Shown: piece by piece, positions 52,486-60,171 of the stretch | Layout: every line of letters starts with the position of its first letter | How positions within the stretch are numbered: position 1 is the first letter of the stretch | DNA from: an uncultured SAR86 cluster bacterium | GTDB taxonomy: Bacteria > Pseudomonadota > Gammaproteobacteria > Magnimaribacterales > D2472 | Assembly: GCA_902511575.1 (NCBI GenBank) | Contig: CABXFU010000001.1 | Coordinates: forward strand, 62,001 to 126,000 | Direction: 5' to 3' | Length of the DNA: 64,000 nt | The notes under the pieces: model-generated | Seen by the model: the letters and a program-made list of their open reading frames with translations, nothing else | Databases searched by the model: none | What the model was told of the DNA's origin: nothing | Program-made: the position numbers and the translations under genes

Positions 52486-53657
52486 CGATCCAATATTGCA
52501 CAAATTGTGTTCTACCCTCATGTAAGCCAGTCACTGCAAAAGAAGGAAAAAAAGTAACTGCTTCAGCCACAAATACCATTAACTTTCAAGATGGCGTCTG
52601 CGAGGCTTGTCGATGGAATTTAATTAAAGAGAATAGTATCGATTGGGAAGCACGGGAGACTGAGCTTGAAACGCTGTTAAATAGATATCGCTCAACTGAT
52701 GGATCATATGATGTGATTGTTCCAGCTAGTGGTGGCAAAGATTCAGTATATGTTTCTCATATTTTAAAGCATAAGTATGGAATGACCCCTCTGACTGTAA
52801 CGTGGGCTCCTAGTTTGTGGACTGAACAAGGTCGTCGTAATCAAGAAAATCTCATAAAATCAGGTTTTGACAATATACTAATCTCTCCAAATGGTGAAAT
52901 TCATCGGTTATTAACTAAATTGGCTTTCACAAAATTAGGACATCCCTTTCAACCTTTTATTTTTGGTCAGAGAAGTGTTGGCCCAAAAATGGCACTCAAA
53001 CATAATGTGGGATTGGTATTTTATGGTGAGAACGTAGCAGAATACGGTAACCCATTAGAAGAAAACTACAATCCGCAAATGGATGTAAATTTATTCACTA
53101 CCTACAACATCAGAGATCCCAAGACCATGCTTGCTGGGTACACGATTGAAGAATTGGAAGCAAATTTTAAAATTAAACAAAACGATTTAAATGCATATAA
53201 TCCACCTAATCAGTCTGAACTAACTCAAGGGAACATTGAAGTTCATTATATGAGCTACTATCGCAAGTGGGTACCACAGGAAAATTACTATTATTCAGTA
53301 AAAAACACATTCTTCGAACCTGCGCCAACTAGAAGTAAAGGTAGTTATTCACGCTATTCTGGTCTTGATGATAAGATGGAATGGTTACATTACCATCTTA
53401 TGCATATTAAATTTTATTGTGGTCGTGCTATGCATGATGCCGCTCAAGAAGTAAGAACAAAAAAAATAGATCGGGAAGAGGGTGTAGCGTTAGTAAATAA
53501 GTATGATGCTGAATTGCCTGAGGAATTTATAGGTGATTATTTGGAATATATGGATATATCTGAAAATGATTTTTTAGCTGCCCTTGATAGTTTTAGAGAG
53601 CCAAGCAAGTGGAGTAATATTGATGGTAGTTGGGTTAAAAAATATCCATTGACTTGA
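52482..53657 (+). CDS. wbpG: N-acetyl sugar amidotransferase (acetamidino-forming)
   Basis: ATP-dependent amidotransferase of the WbpG/PseA/WbuX type, which with HisF2 and HisH2 turns an acetamido group into an acetamidino group using ammonia from glutamine. The 391-aa protein begins with a zinc-knuckle-like pair YCTNCVLPSC and GVCEACRWN. The PP-loop SGGKDSVYVSHIL and the family runs PLTVTWAP, FQPFIFGQR and MSYYRKWVPQENYYY follow. In P. aeruginosa O5 the equivalent trio makes ManNAc3NAmA. HisF2 follows after an 80-bp gap. Confidence 0.92.
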   Translation: MTIQYCTNCVLPSCKPVTAKEGKKVTASATNTINFQDGVCEACRWNLIKENSIDWEARETELETLLNRYRSTDGSYDVIVPASGGKDSVYVSHILKHKYGMTPLTVTWAPSLWTEQGRRNQENLIKSGFDNILISPNGEIHRLLTKLAFTKLGHPFQPFIFGQRSVGPKMALKHNVGLVFYGENVAEYGNPLEENYNPQMDVNLFTTYNIRDPKTMLAGYTIEELEANFKIKQNDLNAYNPPNQSELTQGNIEVHYMSYYRKWVPQENYYYSVKNTFFEPAPTRSKGSYSRYSGLDDKMEWLHYHLMHIKFYCGRAMHDAAQEVRTKKIDREEGVALVNKYDAELPEEFIGDYLEYMDISENDFLAALDSFREPSKWSNIDGSWVKKYPLT

Positions 53658-53737
53658 CTCAATTATTAATTTTGGCGACCTCTAGAAATATTAAATCTCT
53701 AGACGAAGAAAAGCCTAAAATTTAGTATATTAATCTC

Positions 53738-54433
53738 ATGAGAATTTTGGCGAAAGTTGACACAAAATCAGAGTTTGTAATAAAAGGTGTTCAGCTGGAA
53801 GGAGTTGAAAAAGTTGGCCACATTGATGCTGTATTGGATGAGTTGGTTAGATTAGGTGTCAATGAATTTATTCTATCAGATACTATGGCTTCCCTATACA
53901 TGAGGAATTCTCTTATTTCAGTAATTGGTAGGCATACAAAAGATTTTCGATATCCGATTTGTGCTGGTGGTGGAATACAGAGTGTTTCTGATGCTACGGA
54001 CTTAATTAAAGCTGGAGCTGATAGAATATCTATTAACACTTACGCTATAGAAGACCAATCAATAATCAAATCTTTAACTAGATCTCTTGGTATTTCGTGC
54101 GTTGTATCTCAAATTGATGTAAGGAAAATAGATAATGAATTTAGGTTGTTTACTCATGCTGGGCGTGAACTATCTGAGTATAACTTAAAGAGTTGGCTAG
54201 ATTTTTTAAATAAAAATTATGTAGGTGAAATTATAGTAACATCTATTGACAGAGATGGAACCAGCCGAGGTATTGACTGGGACCTTATAAATTTCATGGA
54301 ACGTGAAAGTCCTCTGCCATATATTTACTCGGGAGGATTAGCAGATTTGGCCGAACTAAAGAGTGTGGAAGAGTTAAAGAAAATGAGTGGTATTGCTGCA
54401 ATGAAAATTTTTATTGACAGTTTGCAAGATTAG
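53738..54433 (+). CDS. hisF2: HisF-like cyclase subunit for acetamidino synthesis
   Basis: A (beta/alpha)8 protein of 231 aa similar to imidazole-glycerol-phosphate synthase HisF. The N-terminal RILAKVDTKSEFVIKGVQ keeps the Asp equivalent to D11; VSQIDVRK supplies the second Asp. Phosphate-binding ICAGGGIQSVSDATDLI and IYSGGLADLAEL are present, but the sequence is divergent from histidine-pathway HisF. It lies between wbpG and hisH2, so ammonia delivery to WbpG is the probable function. Confidence 0.88.
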   Translation: MRILAKVDTKSEFVIKGVQLEGVEKVGHIDAVLDELVRLGVNEFILSDTMASLYMRNSLISVIGRHTKDFRYPICAGGGIQSVSDATDLIKAGADRISINTYAIEDQSIIKSLTRSLGISCVVSQIDVRKIDNEFRLFTHAGRELSEYNLKSWLDFLNKNYVGEIIVTSIDRDGTSRGIDWDLINFMERESPLPYIYSGGLADLAELKSVEELKKMSGIAAMKIFIDSLQD

Positions 54434-54435
54434 TT

Positions 54436-55071
54436 ATGAAAAAGATTTGCATATTAAACTTAGGTTACTCAAATATTAAGAGTGTCAGAGGTGCTTTTGA
54501 AGAAATAGATATTGAGACAGCGGTTATAGAGAAAATTGATAGTGCAGAAATTAATGCGCCCCTAGTGCTACCTGGTGTTGGAGCTTTTGGTAGTGCTATG
54601 AATAGACTCACTTTTGATAACACAAGCTATTATCTTCATGAGGCATTCAAAAAAGGACATCCTATACTGGGTATCTGCTTGGGGATGCAAGTAATGTTTG
54701 AAGGCAGTGAAGAGGATAGTAAAATTGATGGTTTGAGTTTTTTGCCTGGTCATATTAGAAACTTAAACCAAAGTATAGAAAAATTTAGCCCTCCATCCAA
54801 TATTGGCTATTCCCGTTTAAATGCTTGTAAAACTGAGGGTTTAGGCCAATATGAGAAGTTCATCGGCGAACATTTTTACTTTATGCATTCCTTTGGGCTT
54901 GTTGATGATGAATTAGCCACAGACCAAAAATTATATATAAACTTTAATGATCAAGAAGTATTGGCAATGTTCCACCATCAAAATTTAGTAGGAATACAGT
55001 TTCATCCAGAACGAAGTGGGAAGCCTGGTGTGGAGCTATTAAGCTCCATTGTCAAGGAATTTAACTTATAA
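54436..55071 (+). CDS. hisH2: HisH-like glutaminase subunit for acetamidino synthesis
   Basis: Class I glutamine amidotransferase of 211 aa. ILNLGYSNIKSVRGAFE, VLPGVGAFGSAMNRL, the nucleophile Cys in GICLGMQVMFEGSEED and the His/Glu pair in GIQFHPERSGKPG are all present. Two bp separate it from hisF2. Together with WbpG the trio forms an acetamidino synthesis module; there is no other his gene here except hisC far away. Confidence 0.92.
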   Translation: MKKICILNLGYSNIKSVRGAFEEIDIETAVIEKIDSAEINAPLVLPGVGAFGSAMNRLTFDNTSYYLHEAFKKGHPILGICLGMQVMFEGSEEDSKIDGLSFLPGHIRNLNQSIEKFSPPSNIGYSRLNACKTEGLGQYEKFIGEHFYFMHSFGLVDDELATDQKLYINFNDQEVLAMFHHQNLVGIQFHPERSGKPGVELLSSIVKEFNL

Positions 55072-55076
55072 CCGAT

Positions 55077-56075
55077 ATGGAAAAAGCAAACTACCCTTTG
55101 GTAAGCATCGGTATGCCAGTGTTTAACGGAGAGAAAAGTCTCGCTCAGGCTTTAGACGCCTTGCTTAAACAAGATTATACTAATTTAGAGATCATCATTT
55201 CAGACAATGGCTCAACTGATCATACACCAGAGATCTGTCAAGAATTTCTTAAGAAAGACTCACGGATAAAATATTATCATTCCCCAGAGAACCTTGGCTC
55301 TAATTGGAATTTCAACCGGGTTTTTAATTTATCCTCTGGTAAGTATTTTATGTGGGCTGCGCACGATGACCTGCGTGACCTATCATTTGTGCGCGCATGT
55401 GTTGAAAAGCTAGAGCAATTTCCAGAAGCAGTGCTCTGTCATACGCACACCTCAATTTTTATTGAAAATCGAAAAGAAAGGCTAGTTGTTGCTAATCTTG
55501 ATAGCTTTGATGGAGTAACAGGCCTAGTAGGGCGATATCGAGAAACTCTGAAACATTTTCCAGCAGTAGCAATATATGGTGTTTATCGCTCGGCTGCTTT
55601 GAAAAAGACACATATTTTTGAACGGGCAATTGCAACTGACCTAGCTTTCATTCAAGAGCTATCCATCTACGGTAGCTTTGTTCAGGTTCCTGAAATACTT
55701 TTCACCTACATTGGTCGAGAAAAATGGAATACTATTCATGATGATTATAAAGATTTTTCTGGAAAGGACAGAAAGCCCTGGTGGTATCTTCCTTTTGTAG
55801 TTCTGTTTTTCGATCACTGGAGCCGGGTAGCTCGTGCTGAAATAACTTTCGGTTTAAAGCTTCGTCTATGGTCACTATTGATTGCTCACGAGGTGAGACA
55901 GATCACCTTGAAGATATTAATAAAAGTTTGTCGAAGAGTTTGTCCAGTAAACATGAAAGAAAGGCTTGCAAGTGTTATTTATAGACGCTGGATGCAAGGC
56001 CCCAATTTGGAGATTGACTGCGAAGACTTATTTTTTGAGAGGATAATTAAACCACAGGTGGGTTGGTGGAGATAA
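55077..56075 (+). CDS. Family 2 glycosyltransferase
   Basis: Inverting GT-A glycosyltransferase of 332 aa. PLVSIGMPVFNGEKSLAQAL is the nucleotide-binding start, followed by LEIIISDNGSTDHTPEIC, ENLGSNWNFNRVF and the DxD-like AAHDDLRD near residue 98. A long basic C-terminal tail (about 245-332) lacks a strong transmembrane helix but may associate with the membrane. The gene looks less AT-rich, with codons such as CGG, CGC and CTG, than its neighbours, hinting at separate acquisition. Sugar specificity unknown. Confidence 0.87.
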   Translation: MEKANYPLVSIGMPVFNGEKSLAQALDALLKQDYTNLEIIISDNGSTDHTPEICQEFLKKDSRIKYYHSPENLGSNWNFNRVFNLSSGKYFMWAAHDDLRDLSFVRACVEKLEQFPEAVLCHTHTSIFIENRKERLVVANLDSFDGVTGLVGRYRETLKHFPAVAIYGVYRSAALKKTHIFERAIATDLAFIQELSIYGSFVQVPEILFTYIGREKWNTIHDDYKDFSGKDRKPWWYLPFVVLFFDHWSRVARAEITFGLKLRLWSLLIAHEVRQITLKILIKVCRRVCPVNMKERLASVIYRRWMQGPNLEIDCEDLFFERIIKPQVGWWR

Positions 56076-56202
56076 ATGAAATGTGTAATAAATGTTTAAA
56101 AATTTTTAGAATTAATACCTCAAAACTCACTTTAGTTATTTAACTTCCTATAAAATAGAATATTGCGATTGCAACAAAAATTTTAAATAACAGGTTAAAA
56201 TT

Positions 56203-56367
56203 ATGATATCGAAATTAGTTTCATCGGATTGTAGAATACTTTTCACAATCTCATGTTGTGAGAGTATTTCAAAAAAATACTCTGAATTAATTGAGAGCTA
56301 TACTGATCAACTAGAATTAGTTTTGATGAGCGATAGCAAAAAAACACTTTGGAAAATAGGGAGCTAG
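56203..56367 (+). CDS. Small unrecognised ORF between two polysaccharide genes
   Basis: A 54-codon frame (MISKLVSSDCRIL start, SKKTLWKIGS end) ends 4 bp before the formyltransferase TTG. I recognise no family. It has no transmembrane segment and a weak Shine-Dalgarno. It could be a real small gene, a leader ORF translationally coupled to the formyltransferase, or a decayed fragment. The rest of the 296-bp gap (56076-56371) is AT-rich and featureless. Confidence 0.3.
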   Translation: MISKLVSSDCRILFTISCCESISKKYSELIESYTDQLELVLMSDSKKTLWKIGS

Positions 56368-56371
56368 AAAG

Positions 56372-57106
56372 TTGAATTGTCTTTTCCCGAGTTCTGGAAT
56401 GGGTATCCAATTATTTAATTTGATCAAGGATTTATTTGATCCTAAATGCACTTATATCATTTCTGATTTTTTAAATAACGATGACAATGAAATTTTATTA
56501 AGTCAAAATTGGAAACTACTAAAACTTGAGGAAGTTCTATCTCAAAAAGATGATTATTTCCTAGGTTTCTTGTTATGGTGGCCAACAATCCTTGATGAAA
56601 AAATTATAAACAAATTCAAGACGGGTGTTGTTAACTTTCATCCAAGCTATCTCCCATATGGACGGGGTAAAGATCCCTATTTTTGGTCTATAGTCAATGA
56701 TGAGCCATTTGGTATTAGTTGTCATTTTATTGATAAACAAATAGACGGTGGAAATCTTATTTTGCAAAAAAGAATTGCGAAAGATTGGACTGACACAGGC
56801 GAAAGTCTTCGAGAAAAAGCAATTAAAGAATTAAAATTTGTTATTAAAGACTGGGTCAGTAAAGTCATACAATCAGACTATGTTTTGGAGAAGGTTGTCG
56901 ACCTAACTGTGAATTATAGAAAGGATATGCTTAGTAAATGTTTCGTGGAATTAGATAGTCAATATACATTTCGTGAATTCTTAAATCTGATAAGAGCCAA
57001 ATCAAATAGTGATCATATTGGAGTAGTATTTTCAGATTCAGATGATCGTTTTCACGTTAAATTGCAAATAGAGGAGTGTTCTAATGAAACAAATCCAAAA
57101 ATTTAG
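56372..57106 (+). CDS. Formyltransferase-fold protein (sugar N-formyltransferase candidate)
   Basis: The 244-aa product contains the formyl-transferase N-terminal catalytic core. VVNFHPSYLPYGRGKDPYFW holds the Asn and His of the catalytic triad, GISCHFIDKQIDGGNLIL the Asp. It is too short to be methionyl-tRNA formyltransferase and sits in a polysaccharide cluster. This fits the 10-formyl-THF-dependent enzymes (VioF, FdtF and QdtF types) that formylate amino sugars. The 4-amino sugar made by the CDP cassette is a plausible acceptor. TTG start at 56372 is uncertain. Confidence 0.8.
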   Translation: MNCLFPSSGMGIQLFNLIKDLFDPKCTYIISDFLNNDDNEILLSQNWKLLKLEEVLSQKDDYFLGFLLWWPTILDEKIINKFKTGVVNFHPSYLPYGRGKDPYFWSIVNDEPFGISCHFIDKQIDGGNLILQKRIAKDWTDTGESLREKAIKELKFVIKDWVSKVIQSDYVLEKVVDLTVNYRKDMLSKCFVELDSQYTFREFLNLIRAKSNSDHIGVVFSDSDDRFHVKLQIEECSNETNPKI

Positions 57107-57194
57107 CATGGTATATGAACATAGGATTCAGCTCCAATTACAAGATGAAGAATTTACTGCTTTAAGCAAAAAGTTTTGCTTTAACAAGAGTTGA
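57084..57194 (+). pseudogene. Relic of a CmcI-family methyltransferase gene (N-terminal fragment)
   Basis: A 36-codon frame starting at ATG 57084 (GAGGAG Shine-Dalgarno just upstream) reads QIQKFS, then RIQLQLQDEEFTALSKK, and stops at TGA 57192. It aligns without gaps to the N-terminus of the CmcI-family protein at 51718 (IQKFLM, EIQLQSGDEEFIALSKQ). By hand count 18 of 28 residues and 65 of 84 bases agree. It overlaps the end of the formyltransferase gene by 23 bp and the wzx start by 4 bp, so it is a leftover of duplication or recombination. Confidence 0.75.
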
Positions 57195-58693
57195 GTACGT
57201 CAACATATAAAAGTGTCTCCTATACGGTAGTTTCAAGCTTGTGGATAATGCTTGCAACCCTCATTTGCACTCCTCTTTATATTTTATATCTCGGAGTTGA
57301 GTCGTATGGTTTAATAGGCTTTTACACCACTCTACTTGCAATTGTTGCAGTCATTGATTCTGGGTTCTCTTCAACCGCTTCGAGAGAAATCGCGCGGATG
57401 AATGGTGATCCTAATGAGGAAAATAATTTAAAAAACTTTTTTTTTTCATTAGAGGTAGCATATTGGCCAATTATTCTAGTGGTGGTTTTATGCATTTTTT
57501 TTATAGTAAATGCAGGAGATAATCCATGGTTAAACAGCGAGACTTTAGGAAATGAAATTATTCAAGATTCAATTTCATTAATCTTACTTCTGACACTCTT
57601 TCAAATTCCATGCGGGCTATACATGGATGCGTTAATTGGATTTCAGAAACATGCAACTTTCTCTATCTTAGCTGCAGTATTTGGTTCAATTAGAACTTTT
57701 GGAGTGCTGCCTCTTTTACTTTACTATGAAGATGTAAGAATTTTCTTTCTATGGCAAATTCTTTGGGCTATCATCCAAGTGCTAATCATCAAGATTATTT
57801 TATTTAGGAGTTTTAAGAGAATTACACCTATACCAGCAAGCTTCTCTATAGACGTTTTGTTAAAAATTAAATCCTATTTAGGGGGAATGTTTTTGATCAC
57901 CGCGCTCAGTCTTGCAGTATCACAAGTTGATAAAATTATATTAAGTAAAATTCTTACCTTGGAAAATTTTGCTTATTATATGCTAGCTTTTACTGTGGCA
58001 TTAAGCCTTTCTAGGCTTACAACACCAATTATTCAAGTCTTTTGGCCTCAATTTAGCAGCCTTAGTAAAGACAGTCAAAATTTTGAATTAAGTTCAAAGT
58101 TTTTAGAATGCATTGAATTATTAAGCATTGCACTTATTCCATTTGCAGCAATTATTTTTATTTATTCTGAACCTTTGCTATTTCTATGGACATCCGATCT
58201 TGAGATTACAAAGAATACAAAAACCCTTCTTTCAATAATTATTATAGGGACTTCATTGACTACATTATGCCTGCCTGCTTTATGTGTACTATATGTTCGA
58301 GAGGTGCTATTTTACGTTATTAAAGTTAATTTATTTACTCTCATTGTAATAATTCCTCTATTATTTTTTTATATTCCTATTTATGGCTCTAATGCAGCAG
58401 CATTCATAATTTTATTTTACGGAGCAGTAATGTGTGCTTTATTTAATTTTAAGGCAGCATCAGTTTTAAGGACAGAGAAGTTACTTTTTTTAGCCCTCAA
58501 AAAGCTTATAACTCCAATCTTTATAAGCTTTACAATTTCTAGTTTTTTTTATTTTGCCCTCTATGCTGCAGAGGATAGAGTGTATATCTTTGTACTCTTT
58601 ACTTTACTAATCTTATTATCATTACTTGCAAATATTCTATGTAATCGAAGATTGAGAGGTTTATTGCTTGAGGCAATAGAAAACATATATTAG
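57191..58693 (+). CDS. wzx: Oligosaccharide flippase (Wzx)
   Basis: Polytopic MATE/MOP-type membrane protein of 500 aa predicted to flip lipid-linked repeat units across the inner membrane. The N-terminus SVSYTVVSSLWIMLATLIC, with LYILYLGVESYGLIGFYTTL and IDSGFSSTASREIARM, is typical of polysaccharide_synt proteins. About 12-14 hydrophobic helices span the rest. TTG start at 57191 overlaps the small relic ORF by 4 bp. Works with the polymerase at 62110 and Wzz at 36875. Confidence 0.9.
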   Translation: MSTSTYKSVSYTVVSSLWIMLATLICTPLYILYLGVESYGLIGFYTTLLAIVAVIDSGFSSTASREIARMNGDPNEENNLKNFFFSLEVAYWPIILVVVLCIFFIVNAGDNPWLNSETLGNEIIQDSISLILLLTLFQIPCGLYMDALIGFQKHATFSILAAVFGSIRTFGVLPLLLYYEDVRIFFLWQILWAIIQVLIIKIILFRSFKRITPIPASFSIDVLLKIKSYLGGMFLITALSLAVSQVDKIILSKILTLENFAYYMLAFTVALSLSRLTTPIIQVFWPQFSSLSKDSQNFELSSKFLECIELLSIALIPFAAIIFIYSEPLLFLWTSDLEITKNTKTLLSIIIIGTSLTTLCLPALCVLYVREVLFYVIKVNLFTLIVIIPLLFFYIPIYGSNAAAFIILFYGAVMCALFNFKAASVLRTEKLLFLALKKLITPIFISFTISSFFYFALYAAEDRVYIFVLFTLLILLSLLANILCNRRLRGLLLEAIENIY

Positions 58694-58777
58694 TTATAGT
58701 GAAAAAAATACGTTATTTAGATAGATTTCTTTTTCAATTTTTATTAATCATAATACTCATTTAAATTAGGAGCATGC

Positions 58778-59890
58778 ATGCAATTTATCGATCTTAACAA
58801 ACAGTATTTACGTTACAAAGAAAGAATTGATGGGGCTATTTCTGCATCTTTAAGCTCATCAAGCTTTATATTGGGAAAGGAAGTCAATACTTTAGAAAGT
58901 AGACTAGCCGAATACGTTGGTTGCAAGTACTGTCTGACAGTTGCCAATGGAACCGATGCACTTCATATTGCAGAGATAGCAATGGGTATAGATAGTAACT
59001 GTAATGTGATATTACCATCTTATACATGGGTATCAACGGCTGAGACCATAGAAATGCTTGGAGCTGAAATAAGATTTGCCGATATTGATAAAGAGACCTT
59101 TAACATAGATCCTGAACATGTTAAGAAACTTCTAGATGCTAATACTAAATTAATCATTGGGGTGTCAATCTTTGGGCAAACTTGTGAGCTAGAAGAATTG
59201 CAAAAAATTGCTGACCAAGCCCAAATTAATTTTTTAGAGGATGGCGCGCAAAGTTTTGGTGCAATGATTGGCAATATTAAGTCATGTTCATATGCTGATA
59301 TTTCTACAACTAGTTTTTTTCCCTCTAAACCTCTTGGCTGCTATGGAGATGGAGGAGCTATCTTTACAAATAATGTTGAGATTTATAACAAATGCAAATT
59401 ATTGGCAAGGCACGGGCAAGATGATAATAAAGTTTTTCAAATAGCTGGTTTCAATAGTAGACTTGATGCAATCCAAGCAGCTGTTCTAAATGTAAAATTA
59501 GACTACATCGATGAAGAAATTCAGCTTAGGCAGGATGTTGCTAGTTTTTATAAAGATAAGTTTTCTGCTCATACAGATGAGATTATAGTTCCGCACATTA
59601 AAAATAATATGATTTCAGCTTATGCTCAGTACACTATTCAATTTCTTGATAGTGGCTTGCCAGAATTTGTAAAAAAATATTTACATGAATCAGGCATTCC
59701 ATCTGTTACCTATTACACTCCTCCGGTTCACATGCATCCAGCATATTCGAAGCATTCCTCGACACTGAATGTAACTGAAAAGTTAAGCAGCAGAACTTTA
59801 AGTCTTCCTTTCCATCCATTCATGACCCAAGAGGAAGTAGAATTTATCTCTTCTTCCGTCATTAAGGCATTAGAGCTTTTTACTGAATAA
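58778..59890 (+). CDS. wbpE: UDP-3-keto-GlcNAcA aminotransferase
   Basis: DegT/StrS-family PLP enzyme of 370 aa that transfers an amino group from glutamate to C3 of UDP-3-keto-GlcNAcA. The sequence FIDLNKQYLRYKERID, GTDALHIAEIAMGI, LEDGAQSFGA, the PLP lysine in TTSFFPSKPLGCYGDGG, LARHGQDDNK and GFNSRLDAIQAAVL closely follows WbpE/WlbC. It completes the WbpA-B-E-D pathway although wbpABD are 16 kb upstream. TTAGGAG Shine-Dalgarno precedes the ATG. Confidence 0.92.
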   Translation: MQFIDLNKQYLRYKERIDGAISASLSSSSFILGKEVNTLESRLAEYVGCKYCLTVANGTDALHIAEIAMGIDSNCNVILPSYTWVSTAETIEMLGAEIRFADIDKETFNIDPEHVKKLLDANTKLIIGVSIFGQTCELEELQKIADQAQINFLEDGAQSFGAMIGNIKSCSYADISTTSFFPSKPLGCYGDGGAIFTNNVEIYNKCKLLARHGQDDNKVFQIAGFNSRLDAIQAAVLNVKLDYIDEEIQLRQDVASFYKDKFSAHTDEIIVPHIKNNMISAYAQYTIQFLDSGLPEFVKKYLHESGIPSVTYYTPPVHMHPAYSKHSSTLNVTEKLSSRTLSLPFHPFMTQEEVEFISSSVIKALELFTE

Positions 59891-60171
59891 ATATATCCCA
59901 ACACTTATTTAGTTTAAAATATCTTAATCATATGACTGATTCTATTTATACTTCTAATTCAGCAGATGGGTCCTCAGACAAAGATATTGACCCAAATGTA
60001 AATTTTTTTTGTAGGGTTAATTTGGGAAAGCGCTGCTTGTTTACTGTTGTCAGTATTACACTCCTGTAATTCACCATGACTACTTATACACATATGGCAT
60101 TAAGATTAAAAATGACAAAATTATGCCAAGTTAGTCATGTTCATAGAAATGTATTTTTAGGATAAGTTAGT
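59891..60171. other. Gap with possible remnants of an acyltransferase gene
   Basis: The 281-bp stretch holds two short frames: 59932-60069 (45 residues, containing DIDPNVNFFCRVNLGKRCLF) and 60076-60165 (29 residues, ending HVHRNVFLG). Both show hexapeptide-repeat-like spacing of hydrophobic residues and glycine, as in left-handed beta-helix acetyltransferases. Neither is convincing alone. They may be debris of one decayed gene. No promoter for asnB was identified. Confidence 0.25.

Noticed and set aside
53738-55071. HisF and HisH as histidine biosynthesis enzymes
   Set aside because: They are divergent, next to wbpG and inside a polysaccharide cluster, so they fit the acetamidino module; no other histidine operon genes are nearby.
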